The notes: generated by a model not told the origin, from the letters alone. Counted from the first letter of the stretch, positions 11,815-25,599 are shown. The stretch: 64,000 nucleotides of DNA from Cenococcum geophilum 1.58 (GCA_001692895.1 KV748223.1:124001-188000), one strand, 5' to 3'. A program made the numbers and translations.

Positions 11815-12919
11815 ATATAAGCGCTATCTCTACGCTAGGAAAAGGCAGGCGCCTTTAGAGCCCCTTATACCTATAGGGCGTAAACTACTACTAGATTATA
11901 AGGAAGCTATTACTGTCCTAAAAGAAGTTTTATTTAAGTAGACCTAAAATAAGACCTTAGTAATACTTAATCTTAGCGCTAAAGTAAATATAATTAATTA
12001 GCAATTTATAATAGAGTATAACTTTAAAACATTAAATATAGAATTACTTACCTACTTCTAGTTAAATAAAACTTAGGTATATTACTATAAAGCTTATAAG
12101 GTACCACTAAAAATAAAAAATAGCTAGGGTAGAATTAGGGAAGCAACCTTTATCTACTATAGAATGGCTAATATATCCCCTACTATTACCCTAGGTATAT
12201 TAGGGTTAAAGAAGGCCTAACTCCTTATTAACTATAAGGCGAAGGCGTGGCAATAAAAGCTAGATGGCTTGTCCCTATTACTATAAACCCTTAAGGGTTT
12301 TATAAAGTCTCTCTAGATAAAATCTAGGGGTTTTACCCTAGTAATTACTGGATTAATGCCTAGTAGGTAAGATAACGGTAGCTTGCTAATTCTTTCCCTA
12401 TAGTTAAAAAAAGTTAGCAATATCTTCTTATATAAGGAAGTAGGGAAGCTACCCTAATACTACTAGGGCGACTATACTATTAACTTAGAAAAGGGATAGG
12501 AGGTCCTATATAGACCACTTTATAACCTCTTAGTTAAGGAGCTAAAGGTACTAAAGGAGAACTTAGACGACGCCTTAGCTAAAGACTAAATTTAACTAAA
12601 TACTAGTCCCGTAGGGGCACCTATTCTATTTATATCTAAAAAGGATAGGAAGTTGTAGCTCTATATAGACTATAGAGGCCTTAATAAGGTAATAATTAAG
12701 AATCGTCTTATACTACTATTAATTAGTAAGACCTTAGACCGCTTAGTAGGGTTTAAAATCTTTACTAAGTTGGACCTAATAAATGCATACTACCACCTTT
12801 ATATCTATTAGGGTAATAAATAAAAGACGGTATTCCGCACGCGTTACGGTTACTTTAAGTATTTAGTTTTACCTTTTAGACTAACTAATAGACTACTAAC
12901 CTTTTAGGGCTATATTAAT
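11815..12919 (+). pseudogene. Gypsy element F, protease-to-RT relic
   Basis: Continuation of the element interrupted at 5,376. The translation shows a clear Ty3/Gypsy reverse transcriptase N-terminal half: a stretch with GAPILFISKKDRK (about 12,615-12,655), then LYIDYRGLNKV (about 12,658-12,692), then KIFTKLDLINAYYHLYI (about 12,755-12,805), then RTRYGYFKYLVLPF (about 12,838-12,880). The Cys of the usual CVDYR is now Tyr, and Trp/Gln positions are stops. The relic stops at 12,919, before the catalytic YxDD box, where the LTR of element D begins. Integrase-like coding resumes beyond element C at 51,984. Confidence 0.8.
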
Positions 12920-13260
12920 TGTAACGGGACTAGCCTAGTTATAGTAAGAATGTCTTAGTAAAACACTTAACAGATAAGTTCTACCAAGTTCTACTAACTT
13001 GATTAAATTCTGCCGAATTCTGCTAGCTTAATTAACTTCTGCTAAGCTCTGCTAAGTTCTGCTAGATTCTACTAAAGTCCGTTAAGGACTATATACCTAT
13101 ATACGTACGTGCGTACGCACTAATCACTAAGACCCCTAACTATTTAATTATAAGATTCTTGCGTTATTCCTTTCTCTTCTTTACGCAACGTTTTATTCTC
13201 TACGAGAGCTATACCTATAGATTTAGATAGAATTTATATTATTCCTTTAAATCTGCCCCA
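12920..13260 (+). repeat. 5' LTR of Gypsy element D
   Basis: Starts TGTAACGGG and matches the reverse complement of 51,811-51,983 plus 46,010-46,187, the LTR of element C that LINE 3 splits. It carries an internal tandem-like motif close to TTCTGCTAAG, repeated several times at 12,970-13,085. The inner end is approximate. Confidence 0.65.
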
Positions 13261-13380
13261 AAGCCTCTTCGCGCCCTTATATTATATTACGTTAATACTA
13301 ATACCCTTAAAATGGTAAATAAACTTAAATCCGCTACGTTAACTATTATAGCCCTAGTTAGAGAATAAATAACTATAATA

Positions 13381-16300
13381 ATAATAATTTATTGCTTAAC
13401 GTCCAATTTGGATCCCTATTAGGCCCACGTGGACTACTCCTTATGTATATATAGGGAGAAAACTCTATTTAAGAAAACCCCGTAATCCATCTCCCCGCCT
13501 TTTAGAACTCGCCTATAGGGCGCCTGCAAGTTACCTGTGGTGCTCCTACTACCTTACTTTTTAACCTCCTTGGGAACTACTGCTGCCGTAATAAGCCTAC
13601 GGACGCGCTAGTATCGTACACTTTACTTTACTACTGTAGAGTTATTAAGGGGCGCCCGTTGCTCGCCCCCCCGCCCTTTATTACTATTTCCCTTATAACC
13701 CGGAACTAGTTTAGTATATTTTAGCTAATAAGCTACTAGGTAACCACCTTAAGGCCTTTTTATATTGAGAGTAGTTTATTATAGTTCTCTATGCTAGCTA
13801 CTAAGAGTATTACTTCTTAGTTGGTGCGTAAGGGGCATAACAGTATTACGTGTTTTGGTGTCTGTCTTAGCTAGCTATATTCGTATCTTAGGCTACCTAT
13901 TAGGACACCCACCTAGTAGAGCCAGTCTTTTAGTCCTATTATTCCTATTTTTAAGAGTGTTACTATTGTATTTTCTGCCTTCGTTAGGCCTTCTTAGAGC
14001 CTTAAAGTGTTTACCCCCTATAGCGTTAACCATGCTACGGCTTGGGTTCCTCTTACCTTAGTTAGCCTCTGTACCTTCAACTCCTATACACCTCTTTAGT
14101 ATTAGTCTAACTAGTATTATATTATAGTAGATGGTTTCCTAGCATTCTTTTATACTTTACTTTAGCTCCTTTCTTTTTCTTACTATTATTTTTACTGGCC
14201 TCTTACGCGTTTTCCTTTCTCCTTTATATAGGCCTAGGCCCTAAAGCAGCACTATTCTTCTTCTACTTTCTTTACTTATTTCTCTAATATATCTTCCCTA
14301 CTTTGGGGTTATTAGTTTGTTCTCCTATAGGGCGCCTTAGGGTCCCTCTATAGTTTATTTAGGCGTGTCTTAATATACTTTATAATATTAGAGTTGCGTT
14401 TATTTTACGCCCTTTATATTGCAGTGGCTTTAATATATAGTTATAGGGGGGAAATATTAGCTTCCTTCTTAAGCAGTACTGTGGCCGTTTGCTTATATAC
14501 GCCTATTATACTCTAGAGGTAGGCTATTTAGACCTTTTAAAGTGGTTTAAGGAGCGACTTAGGGGGGTCTTTCTTAGATTCTTTAATGGCCTAAATACTG
14601 GACCTATACGTTATGGTTGGCCGGATAACTGCTATATATAGTAGGCGTAACCTCTAAAAGCATAGACCCTATATAGAATTAATGATCCTGGATAATATAA
14701 TATACTATACTTAGCCTTTATGGGCCGCTTATACCGTATATACGCTCTACCGGAGCTTACTGTCTACCTATACTCCTAATACCCTTAGGCCCTAAATTAG
14801 TTAACCCCTAAAGCCTTAGATACGAATTATATGCTAGAGATTTATAGATTAATTGCGTTTTCTTATAAAATAGATTAGCTGGTATTTCTCTAGTAAGAAT
14901 TAGACTTTATATTATCTTACTTATTTTATATAGGTGTTATAAGCTTTCTCTAGTATTCTATAATTCTCTGCGGCTATTAGCCCGTATATAATTAGGTTTG
15001 TATTATTAATAAAGCCTATCCCCTAGGTTGCCCCTTTTTTAAAGGAGTTAAGTAGGTTACTTATAAAGAAAAGGAAGAGTATAGGCGAGAGGGGTGATCC
15101 TTATAGTATTTCTATTACAACTATAATAGGGGGGCTCTAGTATCCGCTAAAGACTAGTAATATTTCTTTCTAACCTATAAACCCTTAAATAAATTATATA
15201 ATCTATTCTAGGAAGCCTTTTGCCTTAAGGATATATAGGAGACGCTTATAGGGTATGTTATTATAGGCGCCGCTAATATTTAGGCTGAGTATTAATACTA
15301 TAAAGTCCCTTCGCATCGCCCATGCGGATTTAATAGTGGTAGTAAGTAGCATAAGTACTAATAGTGTTAAGCGGTTCTTTCTTACCCCTATTTAGCTCTA
15401 TAGTAGTAGGTTGTGTTCCTTAGCCGTATCTACTATATAGTCCGCTATTACCTTTTCTAAGATCTTACTAAGGGTGTTTTTTAAGGTAATAGGGCGGTAG
15501 CTTCCTAGGATTAAGTAATCTGCTTTACCTTTTTTCTATAAAATAACTGTCGTTATAGATCTTCTAAGTTGCGGGTAGTAGCCTATAGTAAAGTATACCC
15601 TAGCTATATCTATAAGCTAGGGTGCTATAAGTGGTCTATAGGTTTTTAAGGCCTTATTTAGAATCCTATCTAGTCCTAGTACTATATTATTTAAAAGGCG
15701 GCTAATAGTTTTAGCTATTTCCTCTGTTGTTATATTACTGTTAACCCTTAGGTAAGTTACTAGTGTTTTACCTATAATATTGCTAAAGTCTGCTAGAGCT
15801 AATTAAGGGAAGAACCTTTCTATAAGGATCTTTACCTTCTTATTATTATTATTAGTAGCCTATAATTCCCCTACTTTTTATAGGGGTGGTAAGTATAAGT
15901 CTTCTGCTAGTCGCCCTACCTTTTTCTTTACCTATTTTACTATAGCCTATAGGCCCTTATTATAGGAGAGGCTCGGGTTAGAAGTATACTTATTTATAAA
16001 TTATCTCTAGTTATTTCTTGCTTCTTTTTTTAGGGTATTCTTTAACTAGTTTCTTATATCTTTATATTATCTCTTATCTTTAAGGTTATAGCTACTTAAG
16101 TATTTCCTTTTTATTTATTATTGGCTAGCTATAAGAACCGCGTATTATACGGACTATGTATATTATATATAGGGGCCCGGTCTTAAGACTGGGTAGTACT
16201 CTTTTAACCTATTTTTAATTACTGCCTAAATCCTTTCTAGTCTTTAGTTAATTTCCTTAGGGGTAGCTAATAAGCCTCGCTTATTTAGTATTGGGTGGAT

Positions 16301-18929
16301 TTCTTCTAGGTCTTAGAGTTGTTATTTAACTATATTAAGGAAGCTATTTGCCTTAAGCATCCTTATTACATATCTTTTACTATTTAGTTACGCCTTAATA
16401 TCTAAATCTAGCTATATCTAGATGGGGATATAGTCTAAAGTAAGTGCCTATTTTTCTTTAGGGTTATACCTTTTAAGTCTCTAGTATAGGCCTTTATTTA
16501 TAAATATAAGGTTAATTATACTTTTAGCGGATCCTTATTACTATATAATTGCTTTAGGGGGGGTGGCCAGCTTAAGGCCCTAGGTGTTTATAGCTTTTAG
16601 TAGGCACTTTACCTATTATTTAGCAGCGACGTAAATACCCCCCTACCGCGGGTGGTAGAGGTTTATATCTCCTAATAGGATAAACTCTATGCCTTTAGTT
16701 TTAAGTAAGCTTATTACTAATATAATATTCTCTATTTATAGGACCCCTTTAACCCTAGGGTTATATACATTAATAATTTATACCAGTCCTCTATATATTT
16801 AGATTGTTATAACTATAATATTTAGATTAACTACCTACTATAACTATAAGGATAGGCTAATAGTCTTACTAATTATAAAGCACACGCGTATAACTGCTTT
16901 TAGTTTATATAGGAGCTAGAATTTTTAGGGGTAGTATATCGATTATATATAGGTATTATAGTACGGCTCTTATATAGTAAGGATATAGTATTTCTCTAGG
17001 TCTAGGCTATCTAGTAAGGGCCTTATAAGATAGTGGTTTATATTGCTATAGTTATACTATATAATAGATAGGTAGCGGACCCCTAGTAAGGGTTCTTCGC
17101 CTCTCTATTATTCCTCGCTTCTTTTATTTCTACTTTCTCTAAAATATTTAGAACTTTTATCTCTTATATTTATACCCTAGTTACTACTTATTTTGTATAG
17201 AGCTTTTTATTCCCATGTCTTATATTCCTACTAGCGCTTCTATATCTAAATCTATTATTATCTCCAGTTTTTCCCCTATTCTTACTAGTTAGCTATACGC
17301 CCTTTAAGAGTTAGCTGCGAATATTATATTTACCGCGTTAAGTCTAATTCTTAATTATCCTAGTTTTAAGCTTACTATAGTTATCTATAAGGGTCTTCCT
17401 ATAGGGCGTCCTCTCCCTTATGTCCCCTATAACCCTTATATCCCTATATAGTTTAGTAATATTACATAGCGTCGCTTCTAGCCTATTAAGGCTTAGGATA
17501 GCTGGCCTAGCCCCCTAGTATTAAAGGTAGGAAACGCTAGAAAGGTACCTATACCCCCCTAGCTTATTGCCTGTTATTTCTATTTATATAACCTTATATA
17601 TAGTTATTCCCGTAGCTATTAAGCCCTTACCTTCCATCTCCTATATTTAATGCAGTCTTCTCTTTCCTACACCTTATATATGCTTTAGTGGCAGTTTATA
17701 TATTTTATTTAGTCTTAATTTAAGTAGTATTTTATATTATAGGGGCCTATATAGTGGCCGCAGCACACCTATACTGCGTATGTGGATTAGGTGTATCCCT
17801 ATTATATATAGTAATAGCATTATTTTAGGCGTAGTCTGTGGTTATAGAGCCTTATATTATATATAAGGCCGTTTATAATTATTCCTTTTTAGATAAGAAG
17901 TTTTTATATTCCTGGTGTATATATGCTGATAATAAGGGAGCTATATGTTTATCCGGCGTCTCCCTAGCGAGTCTTTAGCGACCCTTATATCCTCTTATTA
18001 TTCTTATTATTTACTTAGTTTATATTTTCTTATTAAAGCTATTAGATTTAGGTGATCTCAAGTCCTAGTATAAGGCGTTCCATTTATCTTACTATCTTCT
18101 ATATAATTACTATATTATTCGCCTAGCGTTCCTTTTTTACCCTAAGGCTTATAGGGACCGCTAGGACTTTAACTGGGTAATCCTTATAGAGTACTTTTAT
18201 GCTAATACGTTCTCCTAGCCTATCCCCTACCCTTATAGCTCGTTCCTTTACCTATTAGTCCTTTAAAGTAACTTTAATGTCTTTGCTCCTAAGGTATTAG
18301 TCTATAATAACGTTATAGACCTCTTTATAGATTTCTATAAGAACTTCTATTTCTAATTATCCCCTAAGCCCCTTTACTTTTTCTATATTTGGTTATATTA
18401 TAATTATATACCTAGTTGTTATCTTAAGGGGGGTAAGTTCCCTATACTATAGAAGCGCAGCTATAGCGGCCTAGGTGCGGTTCGCCGGTAAAGGGGGGTT
18501 TTATTTATTTTTAATTTTGCTTAGCTATTAGAGGATTTAATTAAGGGTTTGCTAAAGGGGCGCCTAAGGTTTACTAGACTAGCGGAGCTATTCTACTAGC
18601 TATATTAAATTATTATAGCTAATAGTTACTCCCCTATAATTCTAGGTACTAGACGCGTCTAATAGGCTTTATATTTTATTAGATGCCTTCTTAATAAAGG
18701 TATTTCCGCTTTATAGTATAGCATTCGCCCGTCTTTATTATAGAGGGCTATTGCTAGGCGTAGTTCTAGCGGTTGCGCGTAAGTATAAACCACTATCGTT
18801 TGACGTATGCCTTCCCTATAATGTATATATCTTAGGGGGATTCTCTAGGTGTTTTATAGGGTTCTTTTAGTTAGTTTTAGTCTTTTTAGGCTAGGTGCAG
18901 CAAGAGCTCTAAAGTCTTTTTCTTTTCTT
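13381..18929 (-). mobile_element. Tad1-like LINE, copy 1
   Basis: A 5.55-kb non-LTR retrotransposon on the minus strand, same family as copies 2 and 3. Its 3' end lies at the left with a TTA/ATA-type tail at 13,381-13,391. Its 5' end lies near 18,929. A 13-bp target-site duplication (AATAACTATAATA) sits at 13,368-13,380 and 18,930-18,942, inside Gypsy element D. The parts line up with copy 2: RT at about 15,750-14,860 and endonuclease with the GDxN box near 16,680-16,655. RIP has destroyed every frame. Short plus-strand ORFs here, such as 13,855-14,061, are antisense shadows. Confidence 0.9.
14860..15750 (-). pseudogene. Reverse transcriptase relic of LINE copy 1
   Basis: Antisense counterpart of the RT in copy 2 (22,360-23,230). 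The order of conserved segments is kept, but stops are frequent. It would have carried out target-primed reverse transcription; it is now dead. Confidence 0.75.
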
Positions 18930-19133
18930 AATAACTATAATATAATAGTCCTTTATAAATGCCTTAGCCTAGTAATAAGCTATACTAGAAGCTTAGCATT
19001 AGTAATTAATTAAAGTAATATATAAAGAACTCTATAATGCCAAAGTACTTACATTAGAAACCCTAGTACTAATACCCTCTATAGATAAGATTAAAATAAC
19101 TATACCTAAGCCTAACCTATTAAATATAAATTT

Positions 19134-19149
19134 TAAATTAGTAATAGTA
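19134..19149. repeat. Target-site duplication of LINE copy 2, left
   Basis: TAAATTAGTAATAGTA, repeated exactly at 24,707-24,722. Element C shows the same gag locus without this insertion. Confidence 0.9.
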
Positions 19150-20249
19150 ACCTATCTAGAGCTCTTGCTGCACCTGGCCTAAAAAGACTAAAACCAACTA
19201 AAAGAACCCTGAAAAACACCTAGAGAATCCCCTAAGATATATATATCGTAGGGGAGGCATATATTAAACGACGGTGGTTTATACTCGCGCGCGTCTACTA
19301 AAACCACGCCTAGTAATAGCCCTCTATAATAAGAACGGGCGAATACCATACTATAAAGTGGAAAGACCTTTATTAAGAAGGCATCGGATAAAATATAAAG
19401 CCTATTAGACGTATTTAGTATCCGCAGTTACGGGGGAGTAACCATTAGCTATAATAAACTAATGCAGCTAGTAGAATAGCTCCGCTAGTCTAGCAAACCT
19501 TAGGCGCCCCTTTAGTAAACCCTTAATTAAATCCTCTAACAGCTAAGTAAAATTAAAAATAAACAAAACCCCTTCTTACCGGCGAACCGTACCTAGGCCG
19601 CCGTAGCTATGCGTTTATAGTATAGGGAACCTACCTCCCTAAAGATAACATCCGGGTATATAATTATAATATAACTAAATATAGAAAAAGCAAAGGGGCT
19701 TAGGGGATAATTAGAAACAGAAGTTCTTACAAAGATTCGTAAAAAGGTCTATAACGCTATTATAATCCAACACCTTAGGAGCGGAGATATTAGAGTTACC
19801 CTAAGGGACTAATAAGCAAAGGAATAAGCCGTTAGGGTAGGGGACAGGCTAGGAGAACGTATTGGCATAAAAGTGCTCCGTGAAGATTACCTAGTTAAAG
19901 TTCTAGCGGTTCCCCTAAGCCTTAGGGTAGAAAAGGGACGCTAGGTGGATAATATAGTAATTATATATAAGATAGTAAAACAAACGGAATGCCTTATACT
20001 AGGACTTAAGATTACCCAAATCTAATAGCTTTAATAGGAAAATGTAAACTAAGTATATAATAAAAATAATAAAAGAATATAAGGGTCGCCAGAGACTTGC
20101 TAGGGAAACACTAGTTAAACATATAGCTCCCTTATTATTAGTATATATATACTAGAAATGCAAAAACTCCTTATTTAAAAAGGTATTATTATAAATAGCC
20201 TTATATACGACGCAAGGCTCTATAACCACAGACTCTACCTAAAATAATA

Positions 20250-20430
20250 TTACTGCTATATATAATGGGGGCACACCTAATCTATATACGTAGTATAGGT
20301 ATGCTGCGGCCACTATATAGGCCCCTACGATATAAGACACTGCTTAAATTAAGACTAAATAAAATGCGTAAACTGCTACTAAAGTATATATAAGGCGTAG
20401 GAAAGAGAAGACTGCATTAAATACAGGAGA
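20250..20430 (+). pseudogene. LINE copy 2 ORF1 zinc-knuckle region
   Basis: The plus-strand frame contains VCCGHYIGPYDIRHCLN followed, after stops, by KCVNCY, giving tandem zinc-knuckle-like Cys/His clusters typical of Tad1/I-clade ORF1 (nucleic-acid-binding Gag-like protein). Two or three TAG/TAA codons sit at probable former Gln positions. The same segment is more decayed in copy 3 (about 47,390-47,550). Confidence 0.65.
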
Positions 20431-20999
20431 CGGAAGGTAAGGGCTTAACAGCTGCGGGAATAACTATACGCTAGGTTATATAAATGGAAATAATAGGCGA
20501 TAAGCTAGGGGGGCGTAGGTGCCTTTCTAGCGTTTCCTACCTTTAATACTAGGGGGCTAGGCCAGCTATCCCAAGCCTTAACGGGCTAGAAGCGACGCCG
20601 TGTAATATTACTAGACCGTATAGGGATATAAGGGTCACAGGGGATACAAGGAAGAGGACGCCCTATAGGAAGACCCTTATAGACAGCTATAGTAAGCTTA
20701 AGACCGGGAAAATTAAGAATTAGACTTAACGCGGTAAATATAATATTTATAGCTAACTCTTAAAGGGTATATAACTAACTAGTAAGAATAGGGGAAGAAC
20801 TAGAGATAATAATAGATTTAAATATAGAAGCGCTAGTAGGAATATAAGATACGGAAATGGAAAGCTCTATATAAAATAAGTAGTAACTAGGGTGCAGATA
20901 TAAGAGATAGAAGTTTTAAATATCCTAGAGAAAGTAGAAATAGAAGAAGTAAGGAACNANNNAGAGNNNAAGGACCCTCGCTGGGGGTCCGCCACCTAT

Positions 21000-21900
21000 C
21001 TATTATATAGTATAACTATAGTAACACAAACCACCGTCTTGTAAGGCCCTTACTAGATAGTCTAGACCTAGAGAAACACTATATCCTTACTATATAAGAG
21101 CCGTACTATAATACCTACATATAATTAATATACTGCCCCTAAGGATTCTAGCTCCTATATAAACCAAAAGCAGCTATACACATATGCTTTATAATTAGTA
21201 AGACTATTAGCCTATCCTTATAGTTATAATAGGCAGTTAATCTAGATATTATAGTTATAATAATCTAGATATATAGAGGACCTATATAAATTATTAATAT
21301 GTATAACCTTAGGGTTAAAGGGGTCCTATAAATAGAGAATATTATATTAGTAATAAGCCTACTTAAAACTAAAGGCATAGAGTCTATCCTATTAGGAGAT
21401 ATAAACCTCTACTACCTACGGTAGGGGGGTATCTACGTCGCTGCTAAACGATAGGTAGAGTGCCTACTAAAAGCTATAGACACCTAGGGCCTTAAGCTAG
21501 CCACCCTCCCTAGAGTAATTATATGGTAATAAGGACTCGCCAAAAGTATAATTGACCTTATATTTATAGACGAAGGCCTATACTAGAGACTTAAAAAGTG
21601 CAACCCTAAAAAAGAATAGGCACTTACTTTAGACTATATCCCCATCTAGATATAGCTAGATTTAAATATTAAGGCGTAACTAAATAGTAAAAGATACGTA
21701 ATAAGGATGCTTAAGGTAAATAGTTTCTTTAATATAGTAGAATAATAACTCTAAGACCTAGAAGAAATCCACCCGATACTAAATAAGCAAGGCTTATTAG
21801 CCACCCCTAAGGAAATTAACTAAAGACTAAAAAGGATCTAGGCAGCAATTAAAAATAGGCTAGAAGAGTACTGCCCGGTCTTAAGACCGGGCCCCTATAC
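21000..21900 (+). pseudogene. LINE copy 2 AP-endonuclease relic
   Basis: Contains LLGDINLYY (about 21,387-21,413), matching the GDFNxHH box of exonuclease/endonuclease/phosphatase LINE endonucleases with Phe-to-Ile and His-to-Tyr changes. It is followed by SIIDLIFIDE (about 21,545-21,575), matching the conserved D-L-x-F segment. It nicks target DNA in the family; this copy is inactive. Confidence 0.75.
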
Positions 21901-22359
21901 GTAATACATATAGTCCGTATAATACGCGGTTCTTATAGCTAGCTAACAACAAGTAAAAAGGAAATACTTAAGTAGCTATAACTTTAAAGATAAGAGATAA
22001 TATAAAGATACAAGAAACCAGTTAAAGAATACCCTAAAAAAAGAAGTAAGAAACAACTAGAGATAATTTATAAATAAGCATACTTTTAACCTAAGCCTCC
22101 CCTATAATAAGGGCCTATAGGCTATAGTAAAATAGGTAAAGAAAAAGGTAGGGCGATTAGCAGAAGACTTATACCTACTACCCCTATAAAGAGTAGGGGA
22201 ATTATAGGCCACTAATAATAATAATAAGAAGGTAAAGATCCTTATAGAGAGGTTCTTCCCCTAACTAGCCCTAGTAGACCTTAGTAATATCACAGGTAAA
22301 GCACCGGTAACCTGCCTATGGGTTAATAGCAATATAACAATAGAGGAAATAGCTAGAAC

Positions 22360-23230
22360 TATTAGCCGCCTTTTAAATAATATAGTACTAGGTCCAGATA
22401 GGATTCTAAATAAGGCCTTAAAGACCTATAGACCACTTATAGCACCCTGGCTTATAGATATAGCTAAAGTATACTTTGCTATAGGCTACTACCCACGTCT
22501 TAGAAGATCTATAATGATGGTTATCCTATAAAAAGAAGGTAAAGTAGATTACTTAATCCTAGGAAGCTACCGCCCTATTGCCTTAGAAAATACCCTTAGT
22601 AAGATCTTAGAAAAGGTAATAGCAGACTATATAGTAGATACGGCTAAGGAATATACCCTACTACTATAGAGCCAAATAGAGGCAAGAAAGAACCGCTTAA
22701 CACTATTAGTACTTACGCTACTTACTGCTACCATTAAATCTATATGGGCGATGCGAAGGGACTTTATAGTATTAATGCTTAGCCTAGATATTAGTAGCGC
22801 CTACAATAACGTACCCTACGAGCGTCTCCTATATATCCTTAGGGTAAAAGGCTTTCTAGAATAGATTATATAATTTGTCTAAGGGTTTATAGGTTAGAAA
22901 GAAATATTACTAGTCTTTAGCGGATACTAGAGCCCCCCTATTACAGTTATAACAGGAATACTATAAGGATTACCCCTCTCGCCTATACTCTTCCTTTTCT
23001 TTATAAGCAACCTACTTAACTTCTTTAAGGAAGGGGCGACCTAGGGGATAGGCTTCGTTAATAACACAAACCTAATTATATACGGGCTATTAGCCGCAAA
23101 GAATTGCAGAATGCTAGAGAAAGCTTATAATACCTATATAGAATAGGCAAGACGACATAAAGTCTAATTTTTACCAGAGAAATACCAGCTAATCTATTTT
23201 ATAAGAAAACGTAACTAATCTATAGATCTT
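22360..23230 (+). pseudogene. LINE copy 2 reverse transcriptase relic
   Basis: Conserved non-LTR RT segments are readable in order: ILNKALKTYRPLIAP (about 22,400-22,445), GSYRPIALENTLSKILEK (about 22,560-22,615), MLSLDISSAYNNVPYERLLY (about 22,775-22,835). The catalytic box reads FVNNTNLI in this copy (about 23,045-23,075), where the family has F-x-D-D. Both Asp have become Asn by G-to-A transition. Domain identity is firm and inactivation certain. Confidence 0.85.
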
Positions 23231-24722
23231 TAGTATATAATCCATATCTAAGGCTTTAGGGGTTAACTAGTTTAGGGCCTAAGGGTATTAGGAGTATAGG
23301 TAGACAGTAAGCTTTAGTGGAGCGTATATACGGCGTAAGCGGCCTATAAGGGCTAAGCATAGTACATCGCATTATCTAGGATCGTTAATTCTATATGGGG
23401 CCCATGCTTTTAGAGGTTACGCCTACTATATATAGCAGTTGTCCGGCTAACCATAACGTATAGGTCTAGTATTTAGGCCATTAGAGAATCTAAGAAAGGC
23501 CCCCCTAAGTTACTCCTTAAACCACTCTAAAAGGTCTAAATAGCCTGCCTTTAGAGTATAATAGGTGGATATAAGCGAACGGCCACAGTACTGCTTAAAA
23601 AGGAAGCCAATATTCCCCCCCTATAACTATATATTAAAGCCGCTGCAATATAAAGGGCCTAAAATAAATATAACTTTAATGTTATAAAGTATATTAAGAC
23701 ACGCCTAAATAAACTATAGAGGGACCCTAGGGCGCCCTATAGGAGAATAAACTAACAACCCTAAAGTAGGGAAGATATATTAGAGAAACAGGTAAAGAAA
23801 GCAGAAGAAGAATAGTGCTACTTTAGGGCCTAGGCCTATATAGAGGAGGAAGGGAGACGTATAAGAGACTAGTAAAGACAATAGTAAGAGAGAGAAAGGA
23901 GCTAAAATAGAGCATAAAAGAACGCTAGGAAACTATCTACTGTAATATAATACTAGTTAGACTAACGCTAGAGAGGTGTATAGGAGTTAAAGGTATAGAG
24001 GCTAACTAAAGCAAGAGGAACCTAAGCTGTAGTATAGTTAACGCTATAGGGGGTAAACACTCTAGGGCTCTAAGAAGGCCTAATAAAGGTAAAAAATATA
24101 ATAGCGACACTCTTAAGAATAGAAATAATAGGACTAAAAGACTAGCTCTACCGAGTAGGTGTTCTAGTAGGTAGCCTAAGATATAAATATGGCTGGCTAA
24201 AACAGACACTAAAATATGTAATATTATTATGCCCTTTACGCACTAACTAAGAAGTAATACTTTTAGTAGCTAGCATAGAGAACTATAATATACTACTCTT
24301 AATATAAAAAGGCCTTAAGGCGGTTACCTAGTAGCTTATTAGCTAAAATATACTAAACTAGTTCTGGGTTATAAGGGAAATAGTAATAGAGGGTAGAGGG
24401 GTGAGTAACGGGCGCCCCCTAATGACTCTATAGTAGTAGAGTAAAGTTTGCGATACTAGCACGTCCGTAGGCTTATTACGGCAGTAGTAGTTTCTAAGGA
24501 GGTCAAAAAGCAAGGTAGTAGGAGCACTATAGGTAACTCGCAGGCGCCTCGTAGGCGCCTTATAGGCGAGTCCTAAAAGGCGGGGAGATGGATTACGGGG
24601 TTTTCTCAAATGGAGTTTTCTCCCTATATGTACATAAGGAGTAGTCCGCGTGGGCCCAATAGGGATCCGAATCGGACGTTAAGCAATGAATTATTATTAT
24701 TATTATTAAATTAGTAATAGTA

Positions 24723-25560
24723 GCTTAACCTATATCTATAATAAGTCTAATACCTATTATAAAATCTAAAAAGCTTCTTAACCCTCTAATGTTTAATAGA
24801 AATTAAAATAACCTATAACCCTTTGTAACTAAGCTCCGCCTTAAACTTTTAATAAACTATAACCAATACCCTACTAAAGCTAGTAAAATTAGCTATAGAA
24901 TATCTTATTTAAGTAAAGACGCTATATAAACTATAGACCTATTCTTCTATAACGGCACCTTTATTAATTTTAAAATCTTTATCTCTCTGCTAAAATAAAT
25001 GTATAATAACGCTAGCTACGAATATATAGCTATTATAAAACTTAAGAATCTATAATAATAAAACTAAAACTTTACTAGCTTCTTTTAAAAAAATTTAGGT
25101 CTTATTAGCGAGCTAGATTAAAATAAAGCCGCTAGAGTTACTGCTCTTTAATAAGCTATTTTAGATAAGATTAGAGCCTAGTTAGTAGATAAAGAACTAC
25201 TAAAAAACCTGCCTAAATTTACTATAATATATTAACGAATTAATAAGAACCTTTAATATAATAAATAGACTCGTTCTCTAAAGCTAACTACACCTCGCGT
25301 TTAAAGCTTTACGAAACTAGTATATACCCTAAAGCGCAACCTATCTCTAAAACCTAAAAGCCTTATATACAACCCTATAGACCTTAACGCCACTTAATTT
25401 TATATACCCTTAAAAACTAATAAATAAAGAATACAAGCTATAAATAGAGAATGCTTTAAATATAGTAAAAAGGGATATATTTAAAGGAATTACCGAACTT
25501 ACCCCTTTAAAAAGGTCTGCTATAGTTCCTCTTAGTCCTTAAATTATACTTATTCTATAA
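24723..25560 (+). pseudogene. Gypsy element D, gag relic (3' part)
   Basis: Capsid-like helical Gag followed by a zinc knuckle near 25,446-25,495, where only the first Cys remains (CFKYSKKGY pattern); the later Cys and His have become Tyr. The 5' part of the same gag lies at 13,300-13,380 and 18,943-19,133, on the other sides of the two LINEs. There are stops throughout. Confidence 0.7.
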
Positions 25561-25599
25561 ATTATACTTAATTACTATAAAGTATTTTACCTTTAATTA

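Larger units (their letters stand above)
19150..24706 (+). mobile_element. Tad1-like LINE, copy 2
   Basis: A 5.56-kb non-LTR retrotransposon on the plus strand, flanked by an exact 16-bp target-site duplication and ending in a TTA-repeat tail (about 24,690-24,706). It has two-ORF organisation: an ORF1 relic with CCHC zinc motifs (about 20,250-20,430), then AP-type endonuclease (about 21,000-21,900) and RT (about 22,360-23,230). The 3' part (23,800-24,350) is basic and may be an RNase H or C-terminal domain. It lies 5'-to-5' with copy 1, separated by about 220 bp of Gypsy D. All frames are broken by RIP-type stops. N characters at 20,958-20,969 mark uncertain consensus. Confidence 0.9.

Noticed and set aside
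13855-14061. Hydrophobic 68-codon ORF on plus strand, with a sister at 24,006-24,209 on minus strand
   Set aside because: The two are the same antisense segment of LINE copies 1 and 2. Similarity between them reflects the repeat, not a conserved small membrane protein.
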